The notes under the pieces: generated by a model
What the model was told of the DNA's origin: nothing
Seen by the model: only the letters and a program-made list of their open reading frames with translations
The model's database searches: none
Program-made: the position numbers and the translations under genes
Assembly (NCBI GenBank): GCA_910577325.1
Contig: CAJTMR010000018.1
Span: 17,457 to 81,456 of the forward strand
DNA length: 64,000 nucleotides
Direction: 5' to 3'
Source of the DNA: an uncultured Parabacteroides sp.
GTDB taxonomy: Bacteria > Bacteroidota > Bacteroidia > Bacteroidales > Tannerellaceae
Shown: positions 51,405-58,784 of the stretch, in pieces
How positions within the stretch are numbered: position 1 is the stretch's first letter
Layout: each line of letters starts with the position of its first letter

Positions 51405-51723
51405 AGATCGCTGTGTTTGCTTCTGATTCCTGCACTTCTACTTTATAGCATCCGGGGAGTTGGTCGCATATCCACCGGGCGATATTTTCGGCTGTCGGGT
51501 TAAAAGGGAGCACCTCGTTGAGGTTCCGGTGGTCAAGCTGTTCTTTCACAATTCGCTTGATATGGCTGAAATCAATCACCATGCCGTCTGTGTTTAATTC
51601 TTTAGACCGGCAATGTATAGTGATAATCCAGTTGTGACCATGCAGATTTTCACATTTACTCGGATAGGAAAGCGACAGACTGTGAGCTGCCGAAATCTCC
51701 ATGCGTTTGATAACGGTATACAT
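51391..51723 (-). CDS. queD: 6-carboxy-tetrahydropterin synthase
   Basis: 110 residues. PTPS/QueD fold with zinc-binding histidines at AAHSL and in CENLHGHNW, the catalytic Asp-His-Asn block QLDHRNLNEV and the Glu of PTAENIARW. It supplies the substrate of QueE, encoded directly downstream with a 14-bp overlap. The ~60-nt leader contains the hairpin TGCACC/GGTGCA but no match to preQ1-I consensus. Confidence 0.93.
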   Translation of the reverse strand: MYTVIKRMEISAAHSLSLSYPSKCENLHGHNWIITIHCRSKELNTDGMVIDFSHIKRIVKEQLDHRNLNEVLPFNPTAENIARWICDQLPGCYKVEVQESEANTAIYEKD

Positions 51724-51781
51724 ATAATAAAATTGTTTTAAAATATTATGTCTGCACCTAATGTCACCTCGGTACAGGGTG

Positions 51782-51789
51782 CAAATTTA
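51782..51789 (-). promoter_or_regulatory. -7 box, queD-queE operon
   Basis: Minus strand TAAATTTG, perfect -7 box, ~60 bp upstream of queD. Confidence 0.6.
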
Positions 51790-52082
51790 CGCAAAAAATC
51801 GAGTTCCGAAGCTGTGCTTAATGTATTGAAAATATTAAAAAAACTGTAGTCGCTTGCAGGCGTTTAAAATCATGGCCTTTGAAATGATTTATCATAAAAA
51901 CGGATTGTTTTGTTTTAAAATAGAAATATTATATATTAATTTGCTTTTTAATTGAAAATATAAGGAGACTTTAATGTCTGTAGACCGATGTCTCGGTAGT
52001 ATCCTGATATTGTTAAAAAATAGAAGAAGCTGCAAATAAATTTCGATAATCTTAAAAATGTGTTTTATAATATCTTTTTTTA
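51790..52082. other. AT-rich intergenic stretch
   Basis: About 290 bp with no gene or clear structure apart from AT-rich runs and a short dyad GACCGATGTCTCGGT near 51981-51995. Confidence 0.45.
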
Positions 52083-52114
52083 TTTGTTCGGTAATTTAAA
52101 ATCCCTCATATTTG
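52083..52114 (+). promoter_or_regulatory. Promoter of a candidate small RNA
   Basis: TTTG at 52083-52086, 20-bp spacer, CATATTTG at 52107-52114: the best -33/-7 pair in the window, with one -7 mismatch. No ORF follows. Confidence 0.6.
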
Positions 52115-52120
52115 CAAACA

Positions 52121-52207
52121 GATAACCTAAACAATCTTTTTGCCTTAATGACTAATACCTAATTAAAACCTATAAAGAGGACCTTTGAGAAAAGGTCCTC
52201 TTTATGA
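52121..52207 (+). ncRNA. Candidate small RNA
   Basis: A strong promoter (52083-52114) is followed ~60 nt later by a perfect terminator hairpin, and the segment between has no ORF. Predicted transcript ~85 nt: single-stranded A/C-rich head (ACCTAAACAATC, CCTAATTAAAACC) and terminal stem-loop. The sigma-factor gene downstream has its own promoter at 52317, which argues against a simple leader. Function unknown; no known RNA family recognised. Confidence 0.5.
52174..52203 (+). terminator. Perfect hairpin ending the candidate small RNA
   Basis: AAAGAGGACCTTT, GAGA tetraloop, AAAGGTCCTCTTT: a 13-bp stem followed by ATGATTTTA. Confidence 0.85.
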
Positions 52208-52316
52208 TTTTAGGGGGGGGTGTCTTTCTGCTTCAAGCGTTTTTTGAGATATAGAGAAGAAATATTTGATTGCCAATGAATATATATGATGGATGAGCAT
52301 AGTTTGAAAATTTGAC

Positions 52317-52324
52317 TATTTTTG
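52317..52324 (+). promoter_or_regulatory. -7 box, ECF sigma factor gene
   Basis: TATTTTTG, perfect -7 box. Its position makes GTG 52322 impossible as a start and supports ATG 52346. Confidence 0.6.
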
Positions 52325-52345
52325 TGCGGGTTATTAGGAAATGAG

Positions 52346-52912
52346 ATGATGGTAGGACAGGAGATAAGAAAATATCTGAGGCAGATTGAAGAAGAAGGTT
52401 CCCAAACCGCTCTGCATGACTTTTATAATCTTTGCTTCGACCGTTTCTTTCGTATTGCATTCTACTACCTGCATACGGAAGAGTGGGCGCAGGAGGTTAT
52501 CCTTGATGTGTTCCTGAAAATATGGGAATGTCGTGAGTCCTTGCATCATATCACCGATCCGGAAGATTATTTTTTTATCACAATTAAAAATGCCTCCTTG
52601 AACTATCTTGAGAAAGAGCAACGCTGGAAAGACGTGGCGAAAGGTGCTCTTGGCGGTTCGGTCATATCCGTTGAATCGCCAGAGGATATTTTGGTTAGTG
52701 AGGAGCTTTTTGCCTTCTATGTCAAGGCTCTCGACCGCCTGCCGGAGCGATGCCGTGAGGTATTTGTCCGTGTGCGTGAAGAAAAACAATCGTATGCCGA
52801 GGTTGCAAAGGACTTGGGTATAAGCATCAATACGGTTGATGTACAGTTGCAGAAGGCAGTCAGGCGGATGCGGGACATGTTGTCGCGTTATATGGATGGA
52901 ACTGAAGAATGA
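52346..52912 (+). CDS. ECF-type sigma-70 factor
   Basis: 188 residues from ATG 52346. Region 2 (LHDFYNLCFDRFFRIAFYYL; EVILDVFLKIWE) and region 4 HTH (LPERCREVFVRVREEKQSYA; EVAKDLGISINTVDVQLQKA) are clear. Region 2 resembles the Bacteroidetes SusR-independent sigma factors usually paired with a FecR anti-sigma, but no FecR gene follows. Instead the next genes encode a GW-rich secreted protein and a FadL-type porin, which have a separate promoter. The regulon cannot be deduced. Confidence 0.9.
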   Translation: MMVGQEIRKYLRQIEEEGSQTALHDFYNLCFDRFFRIAFYYLHTEEWAQEVILDVFLKIWECRESLHHITDPEDYFFITIKNASLNYLEKEQRWKDVAKGALGGSVISVESPEDILVSEELFAFYVKALDRLPERCREVFVRVREEKQSYAEVAKDLGISINTVDVQLQKAVRRMRDMLSRYMDGTEE

Positions 52913-53099
52913 ATATTGATGGTCTTGATATGTGCCTGTGTGAAATAGGATCTATTTGCTTGATTTGTTATTTCTTTCTGCTATGCAGCGTTTCTTTTTC
53001 CCGACGCATCTTGCTTTATAAATAGGGATTTGTCGGACGAGGACGTTGTTCGGATGGTTAAAGTATATATAAATGCTTGGAAACTATTTGGAAACATCT
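52913..53099. other. Intergenic stretch after the sigma factor
   Basis: No ORF or terminator recognised; ends in the promoter of the GW-rich gene. Confidence 0.4.
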
Positions 53100-53107
53100 A
53101 TATTTGT
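53100..53107 (+). promoter_or_regulatory. -7 box, GW-rich protein gene
   Basis: TATATTTG with CTTG 19 bp upstream; gives a ~100-nt leader before ATG 53215. Confidence 0.6.
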
Positions 53108-53214
53108 AGATAATAACGGATGATCTTTATTAATGAGGCGGGAAAGGTGTTAAACCTATCCCTGTGTATTTAGTCTAAAGAGTAGAAATATTATAAAGTA
53201 GAGGAGAAACGAAT

Positions 53215-54576
53215 ATGAAACCCGTGAAATTAACATCTTTGATGGTAATGCTTCTGGTAGGCTTCAGTGCCGCTGCCCAGGAGGAGTTCTTTGATGATGT
53301 GTATTTCTCTTCCAGCAAGAAAGATAAAAAAGAAAAAACAGAAGAGAAGGTCATACAGCCTAAAGAAAATGCTGAGCGTACGGTAATGGTATCTACATAC
53401 AGTACCGCCAAAAGAAAAAACGTCGCGTCTGATGAAGGACGCGATGTAGACGAATATAACCGCCGCTATGTTTCGGTGGATGTGGAAGAACCGTATGATG
53501 AAGATTCGGATGGTGAAGTCCTGGCCGAATATGACGACGATATGGATAATAAGAAAACGGTTGTTTCCGATTCTAAGAAAGAACGCCGTTCGGATACGGA
53601 ATATACTGAGCGTATCATCCGTTACCATTCACCGAGCAAGATTACGATTGCCGGAGCCGACCAGGTCGACTTGTATCTGAGTGACGGGTATTACGGGTAT
53701 GGCTACGATACGGATTATTCGAACGGCAGTGCCAACGTGAGCGTCAATGTGAACATCGGTAACGGCTGGTATGGTTACTATGATCCGTGGTACAGCGGCT
53801 GGTATGGTGGCTGGTATGGTGGCTGGTACGGCGGTTGGTATGATCCTTGGATCTTCAGTCCGGCGCGTTATTGGGGTTATGGCCCGTCTTTCGGCTTCGG
53901 CTGGGGTTGGGGTGGCTTCTATGCCGGCTATTGGGGTCCGTCTTGGGGCTGGGGTCCCGGTTATTGGGGTGGCGGCTACTGGGGTGGCTATTGGGGACAT
54001 CACCACCACCATCATTATGCAACCCCGTATTATCGTACGAATGCTGGCCGTTCAAACTCTTATGCCAATAGTTATAGGGGCAGCGGGGGAAGAAGTGGCA
54101 ATTCGGTTTATCGGCAGTCTTCACGAAGTCGTTATGATGGATCGGCCTCTTCTTTGAAAGGAAGTGGAAGTAGTTCTGTCACTACTTCTAATGGAAGTAA
54201 TCGTTCGGGGCGTCCCTCTTCTTCTCAAGGTGTAATTCGAAATGAGAATAGCGGTTCTGTGACGACTCGTCCGTCATCTGCAAATATTTCAACAAGAACA
54301 CGAATCAATCGTCGGAACGATGCCAATACGGTAGGTTCGTCTACTACACGTTCTTCCAATCGGCAGTATACTGCTCCGGCAAGAAGTAATAGCAGAAGCA
54401 GTTACAATAGTAATGAAACTCGTTCCTATCAATCAAGAAGCCAAAATACATATACGCCTTCAAGAAGTACTTATACACCTTCGAGAAGTAGTGGCAGCAA
54501 TGGTGGCGGTTCTTATAGTGGTGGCGGTGGCCGCTCGGGAGGAGGAAGTAGCAGAAGTGGCGGCGGTCGGCGTTGA
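53215..54576 (+). CDS. Secreted low-complexity Gly/Trp/Tyr/Ser-rich protein
   Basis: 453 residues. Signal peptide ending VGFSAAAQ, then a Lys/Glu and Asp-rich part (~22-135) and a short conserved-looking segment ERIIRYHSPSKITIAGADQV. Residues ~160-265 are aromatic/glycine-rich: SGWYGGWYGGWYGGWYDP, GWGWGGFYAGYWGPSWGWG, and six consecutive histidines after GYWG. The rest (~270-453) is Ser/Arg/Gly/Asn/Thr-rich and surely disordered, ending GGGGRSGGGSSRSGGGRR. No catalytic domain. It could be an adhesive or matrix-like exported protein, or bind metal via the His run. FadL-type porin gene 72 bp downstream. I do not recognise an established family. Confidence 0.8.
   Translation: MKPVKLTSLMVMLLVGFSAAAQEEFFDDVYFSSSKKDKKEKTEEKVIQPKENAERTVMVSTYSTAKRKNVASDEGRDVDEYNRRYVSVDVEEPYDEDSDGEVLAEYDDDMDNKKTVVSDSKKERRSDTEYTERIIRYHSPSKITIAGADQVDLYLSDGYYGYGYDTDYSNGSANVSVNVNIGNGWYGYYDPWYSGWYGGWYGGWYGGWYDPWIFSPARYWGYGPSFGFGWGWGGFYAGYWGPSWGWGPGYWGGGYWGGYWGHHHHHHYATPYYRTNAGRSNSYANSYRGSGGRSGNSVYRQSSRSRYDGSASSLKGSGSSSVTTSNGSNRSGRPSSSQGVIRNENSGSVTTRPSSANISTRTRINRRNDANTVGSSTTRSSNRQYTAPARSNSRSSYNSNETRSYQSRSQNTYTPSRSTYTPSRSSGSNGGGSYSGGGGRSGGGSSRSGGGRR
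53797..53844 (+). repeat. Tandem 12-bp repeat coding GWYG
   Basis: Four units of GGCTGGTATGGT-type sequence (two exact, two with synonymous or single changes) encode GWYG repeats; prone to length change by slippage. Confidence 0.8.
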
Positions 54577-54601
54577 TATTCTGTTTTGAAGTGAAAATGC
54601 A

Positions 54602-54619
54602 GGGGAGGTTTTCCTCCCC
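54602..54619 (+). other. Intercistronic hairpin
   Basis: GGGGAGG-TTTT-CCTCCCC, a perfect stem between the GW-rich and FadL genes without a T-tract; may mark an RNA processing or attenuation point. Confidence 0.6.
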
Positions 54620-54648
54620 ATATTATGTTGAAATAAAAGGAAAAAGAG

Positions 54649-56325
54649 ATGAATAAAATAATATGCTTGTTGGTTTCAGCATCTTTGCTGAGTAGCGGTG
54701 TCGTATTTGCACAAGGCGAGTTGGATGCTTATCGGTATTCTCAGAATGAATTGAATGGTACAGCCCGTTATTTAGGTATGGGGGGAGCATTCGGCGCATT
54801 GGGGGGGGATATTTCTTCCATGTCTTCTAATCCGGCAGGATTGGGGATTTATCGCAGCTCGGAAGTCGTTACCACATTGAGTTTGTCATCAATAAAAGCT
54901 AAGTCGGATTGGAAAGGCTCGAAGGCGGATGGCAGTAAAACGAAATTCAATTTTGATAATATTGCTTATGTAGGATATTTCCCTACCGGAAATGACGACG
55001 GGTTAGTCGGTTGGAATGTCGGGTTCTCCTATAACCGAGTAAAGAATTTTAATCGTAATTACCGTTTGCGCGGGGCTCAAAACTATTCGTTGGCTGATTA
55101 TGCTGCGGCTAAGGCTTCTTATGTCGGAACAGATCGGAATGGTGGTTGGTTTGGTGTTAAAGAAAATGATATGCCTCCATTTAATCAGATAAATAGTGAA
55201 TCCGTTGATGCGTATAATAATTTAGGTGGGGTCTGGTTGCCTGGGTTAGCTTATCAATCGGGAATGATCGGAGCAAATACAATGGATGCAAATGATGATA
55301 TGTATCATTCGACTTTTGCGGAGTGGGATGAAGCGAATCAGACGTGGTATCCTGATAGTCGTCCGGACTTTTCCGCATTGGAGGTAAGCGAGAGAGGGGC
55401 TATTGACCAATATGATTTTTCATTTGCTACAAATATTTCAAATAGATTTTTTTTGGGTGCTACCATTTCTGTAACTGATTTGAATTATCGGATGTCTTCT
55501 GAATATACGGAAGAATACTATTATACGGATGGTTCTACGGATCATTTGTTTTGGGATAATGAATTAAAAACCGATGGTACTGGGTATTCATTTAATATAG
55601 GAACAATTATTCGTCCTTCTGACTACTTGCGCTTAGGTGTTGCTTATAATTCTCCTGTTTGGTATAAGTTGACAGATTCTTATTTTGGAAGTGCGGAAAC
55701 TTTTAATGGAAATTTTGATCCGGCAAAAGCAAATGGTGCAACTCCAAGTAATCCGAATCCTTATACGTTGTATAGACTTCGTACGGCAGATAAGTGGATT
55801 TTTAGTGTTGCCGGTATCCTCGGGAAAACTGCTTTGATTAGTTTGGATTATGAATTGGGGAATTATAGTTTTATGAAACTTTCCGATCAGGATGGATATG
55901 AATATGCAGATATAAATAAAGATTTAATAAAGAAAGATTTTGGTTATGCCCATACGGTAAAATTTGGAACTGAAATAAAAATAACCCCTCAATTTGCTGT
56001 CCGTGCCGGCGCCAACTGGCGGACAAGTCCGATGAAAAAAGAGTTCAGAGAAGGTGCTTTTGAGGTATTTCCCGCAGGAACAGTGGCCCATTACACCTTG
56101 GATAAAGGAACAACCTCTTATTCGGTAGGTTTGGGATATCGTTTCACTCCTAACTTTTATATGGATTTGGCGTGTGTATATCGTCAATATAAGGAGGATG
56201 CTTATACGTTTTCTAAAGTTGTCGTAGAAGATAATAATGGTCTTCACACGCTTGTCGATTCTGAAGCAATAGGTCTGAAGACAAACACTACCCAGGTTGC
56301 TCTTACGTTAGGTTATAAGTTTTAA
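54649..56325 (+). CDS. FadL/OmpP1-family outer-membrane transport protein
   Basis: 558 residues. Signal peptide MNKIICLLVSASLLSSGVVF(AQ), then the FadL-type N-terminal hatch with LGMGGAFGALGGDISSMSSN followed by PAGLGIYR. The remainder is barrel (SLSSIKAKSDWK, GWNVGFSYNRVKNFNRNYRL) ending in VALTLGYKF with a C-terminal aromatic. Members take up hydrophobic molecules such as long-chain fatty acids or aromatic compounds. It follows the GW-rich gene and shares its transcript; terminator at 56349. Confidence 0.88.
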   Translation: MNKIICLLVSASLLSSGVVFAQGELDAYRYSQNELNGTARYLGMGGAFGALGGDISSMSSNPAGLGIYRSSEVVTTLSLSSIKAKSDWKGSKADGSKTKFNFDNIAYVGYFPTGNDDGLVGWNVGFSYNRVKNFNRNYRLRGAQNYSLADYAAAKASYVGTDRNGGWFGVKENDMPPFNQINSESVDAYNNLGGVWLPGLAYQSGMIGANTMDANDDMYHSTFAEWDEANQTWYPDSRPDFSALEVSERGAIDQYDFSFATNISNRFFLGATISVTDLNYRMSSEYTEEYYYTDGSTDHLFWDNELKTDGTGYSFNIGTIIRPSDYLRLGVAYNSPVWYKLTDSYFGSAETFNGNFDPAKANGATPSNPNPYTLYRLRTADKWIFSVAGILGKTALISLDYELGNYSFMKLSDQDGYEYADINKDLIKKDFGYAHTVKFGTEIKITPQFAVRAGANWRTSPMKKEFREGAFEVFPAGTVAHYTLDKGTTSYSVGLGYRFTPNFYMDLACVYRQYKEDAYTFSKVVVEDNNGLHTLVDSEAIGLKTNTTQVALTLGYKF

Positions 56326-56348
56326 ATGAGTGATAGATTATAAAATAG

Positions 56349-56390
56349 ATCCTCTATCCGTGTAATTTGTTTACGGGTAGAGGATTTTTT
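56349..56390 (+). terminator. Terminator of the FadL-type gene
   Basis: ATCCTCTATCCGTG pairs with TACGGGTAGAGGAT (one mismatch) and is followed by TTTTTT. Confidence 0.75.
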
Positions 56391-56395
56391 ATAAG

Positions 56396-56899
56396 CAGGG
56401 TAACCGCACCAGAAACAGCCATCGCCGCAAAAGATGCAAAAACAGGGCATAAAAGCACCTCCAACACGGCGGATAAACATCCCCGCATCCCCGTCAGGGC
56501 TTCGCGCAGACCCGGGTCTGCACCTCTCCCGTGCCCGGGTCTACATGGTGGGTACACCCGGGTCTCAAGCGGCTTTAAAAGCTGTTTTTGACAAAAGAAA
56601 AGCCTGTCTTGATGGAAAAAGAAGCCGTTTTAACATGTTTCGCACCTGTTTCCGGACGGTCACTGTTTTTATCGTACAATTGATACACAGGATGTTATCA
56701 TTTTTCACTATGATAGTTGTGATAGATGAATGATAGTTCAAAACGACAACTATCATGCCATAACATATTGGTTTAAAACAATATACAGGCAAATATGATA
56801 GTATGATAGTTGTTTTTGCAAAAACATTTATGTAGTTAGTCCGTATCGGTCGGTGGCGAAAACAGATGGACGGTTTATGATTTTGGGGCGGTTGCCCTG
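56396..56899. mobile_element. 0.5-kb non-coding dispersed repeat, copy B, with terminal inverted repeats
   Basis: Inverted relative to copy A at 42500-42969. Both ends read inward as CAGGGYAACCGCnCC: CAGGGTAACCGCACCAGAAA at 56396 and, on the minus strand from 56899, CAGGGCAACCGCCCCAAAAT. Between them are the same modules: three CCCGGGT sites, GTTAAAACGGCTTCTTTTTC complement, and ACTATCAT iterons (56708-56812). The ORF 56434-56733 (starts MQKQGIKAPPTRRINI) overlaps it but is poorly conserved against copy A. Structure suggests a non-autonomous transposable element. Confidence 0.8.
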
Positions 56900-56916
56900 A
56901 AAAAATAAGGGAAATG

Positions 56917-56948
56917 TTTGCCTATTTAAAATACTTTTCGTTCTTTTG
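56917..56948 (+). promoter_or_regulatory. Promoter of the second sigma factor gene
   Basis: TTTG at 56917-56920, 20-bp spacer, TTCTTTTG at 56941-56948 (one mismatch to TAnnTTTG); implies an ~80-nt leader before ATG 57034. Confidence 0.45.
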
Positions 56949-57033
56949 CCTTCGTAAATATTATTGTCTAACAGTTTTAAATACCGTAGCCTATAGCATA
57001 CATTACTCAAGAAAAACTAAAAACATAGAAGTA

Positions 57034-57627
57034 ATGAAGACTTTAAGAATGATGACTGACGAAGAGTTGGTTGTTCTTTATGCAGAAGGTAATAATGCTG
57101 CTTTCGATGTATTGTTGGATCGTTACAAAAGTAGCATACACTCTTACATTTACTTTATAGTCCATAACAAAGATCTCACCGAAGATATTTTCCAGGAGAC
57201 TTTTGTCAAGGTTATTATGACTATTAAACAAGGTCGTTATACTGAAAACGGCAAGTTTAAAGCATGGATCACCCGTATTGCTCATAACCTGATTATCGAT
57301 AATTTCCGTCAGGAACGCAGTGAAAATACGGTTTCAAACGATGAAGTGGAAGTGGATCTTTTCAATAATATCAAACTTTGCGATGGTACGATCGAAGATA
57401 ATATCGTACGCCATCAGGTATTGTCTGATGTGAAAAAGCTGGTGAAGCATCTTCCCGACAGTCAGCGTGAAGTATTGGAAATGCGCTATTATCAGGATCT
57501 CAGTTTTAAAGAAATTGCCGATATTACCGGTGTGAGCATCAATACGGCGTTAGGACGTATGCGTTATGCAATCCTGAACATGCGCCGTATGGCGGAAGAA
57601 AACAGTATCGAGCTGTCGATGGCTTGA
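57034..57627 (+). CDS. Sigma-70 family (ECF-type) sigma factor
   Basis: 197 residues from ATG 57034; upstream in-frame sequence is promoter-like and low complexity. Region 2: NNAAFDVLLDRYKSSIHSYI, DLTEDIFQETFVKVIMTI, FKAWITRIAHNLIIDNFRQE. Region 4: LPDSQREVLEMRYYQDLSFK then EIADITGVSINTALGRMRYA. It is a compact sigma factor with an acidic linker (VSNDEVEVDLFNN), of the conserved Bacteroidales type that is not linked to a SusC/FecR locus. A small ORF follows at 57724. Confidence 0.92.
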   Translation: MKTLRMMTDEELVVLYAEGNNAAFDVLLDRYKSSIHSYIYFIVHNKDLTEDIFQETFVKVIMTIKQGRYTENGKFKAWITRIAHNLIIDNFRQERSENTVSNDEVEVDLFNNIKLCDGTIEDNIVRHQVLSDVKKLVKHLPDSQREVLEMRYYQDLSFKEIADITGVSINTALGRMRYAILNMRRMAEENSIELSMA

Positions 57628-57723
57628 TCGTAAGAATTGAAAGTTAAAATTTTATTTTCTTGTCATACAATAAGGAGAAAGCCTTCCCGTTTTATTATCA
57701 AACAAGATAAAAACGAGTTGCCT

Positions 57724-57900
57724 ATGAAGAGACTTTCTACTCAATGTATGAATGAAATAGAAGATAAAACAGACAGAGACCGAAAAGAAAGGAAAACAAT
57801 GCCGCGTCGGCAAACACTTGATTTCCTTTCTCAATTTGCGAGGGTTTATCATTCAGAACCTGCTTTATGCGCGGAATTCTGTGGTTTAGTAATGAATTGA
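57724..57900 (+). CDS. Small conserved-looking protein after the sigma factor
   Basis: 58 residues from ATG 57724. The N-terminal half is charged (EDKTDRDRKERKTMPRR); the end, TLDFLSQFARVYHSEPALCA then EFCGLVMN, has the pattern LxFxxxFARxYHxE...GxVxN that I recall from tiny Bacteroidales proteins next to sigma-factor genes. Probably soluble. Gap of 96 bp from the sigma factor, 28 bp to rpe. Role unknown; an anti-sigma or adaptor role is speculation. Confidence 0.6.
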   Translation: MKRLSTQCMNEIEDKTDRDRKERKTMPRRQTLDFLSQFARVYHSEPALCAEFCGLVMN

Positions 57901-57928
57901 TGCCGCTCTTGAAAGAAACAAAAAGATT

Positions 57929-58579
57929 ATGAAACATAAAATAGCACCTTCTTTGTTGGCTGCTGATTTTCTGAACTTGCAGCGAGAAGTGGAAATGATC
58001 AACAAGAGTGATGCCGATTGGTTGCACTTGGATATAATGGATGGCGTGTTCGTTCCTAATATATCATTTGGCTTTCCGGTGTTGGATGCGTTGAAACTGA
58101 TTTGCAAGAAACCGATGGATGTGCATCTGATGATCGTAGAGCCGCAAAAATTCATTCCGGAAGTGGCGGCTGCGGGCGCATATATGATGAATGTGCATTA
58201 TGAGGCTTGTACGCATCTGCACCGTACGGTGGCTGCGATTAAAGAGGCGGGGATGAAAGCGGCTGTCACATTGAATCCGCATACGCCGATTTCTCTGTTG
58301 GAAGATATCCTGCAGGATTTGGATATGGTGTTGCTCATGTCGGTGAATCCGGGTTACGGCGGACAAAAGTTTATTGAGCATTCGATAGACAAGACGGCTC
58401 GTCTGAAAGATATGATCCTTGCAAAGGGTCTGGACACCTTGATTGAAGTGGACGGCGGGGTAAATATGCAGACTGCGAAACCTTTGCTTGAGGTGGGTGC
58501 GGATGTGCTGGTCGCTGGCAGCTTTGTCTTTCGTTCTCCTGATCCGTTGAAGACGATCCGGGAATTGAAAGAATTGTGA
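57929..58579 (+). CDS. rpe: Ribulose-phosphate 3-epimerase
   Basis: 216 residues. TIM-barrel epimerase: IAPSLLAADFLNLQREVEMI, catalytic Asp in HLDIMDGVFVPNISFG, KPMDVHLMIVEP, MSVNPGYGGQKFIEHS and EVDGGVNMQTAKPL with the second Asp. Metal-dependent interconversion of ribulose-5-P and xylulose-5-P in the pentose phosphate pathway. Complete and normal in length. The ComEC gene follows ~200 bp downstream on the same strand. Confidence 0.96.
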   Translation: MKHKIAPSLLAADFLNLQREVEMINKSDADWLHLDIMDGVFVPNISFGFPVLDALKLICKKPMDVHLMIVEPQKFIPEVAAAGAYMMNVHYEACTHLHRTVAAIKEAGMKAAVTLNPHTPISLLEDILQDLDMVLLMSVNPGYGGQKFIEHSIDKTARLKDMILAKGLDTLIEVDGGVNMQTAKPLLEVGADVLVAGSFVFRSPDPLKTIRELKEL

Positions 58580-58784
58580 TCGATTTGTTACTTTATCTCT
58601 TGAAAGAAAAATAACAAAAAGTTCAAGATAAAAGCAACCTTTCTACTTCGTTCCTTGCGTCCGGAGCGTCTGTTGTTTGAGTGAAGCGAGTTTCAGGCGC
58701 TTCGGACGTTTGCTTTGGTATCTGCGGTTGACGCTCAGTAATTTAGTCCGGAAATTTGAACCGACAATTTCAAAACCTTATATT

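Noticed and set aside
51724..51781. preQ1 riboswitch in the queD leader
   Set aside because: The leader has one short hairpin (TGCACC/GGTGCA) but not the conserved loop and A-rich tail of known preQ1 classes.
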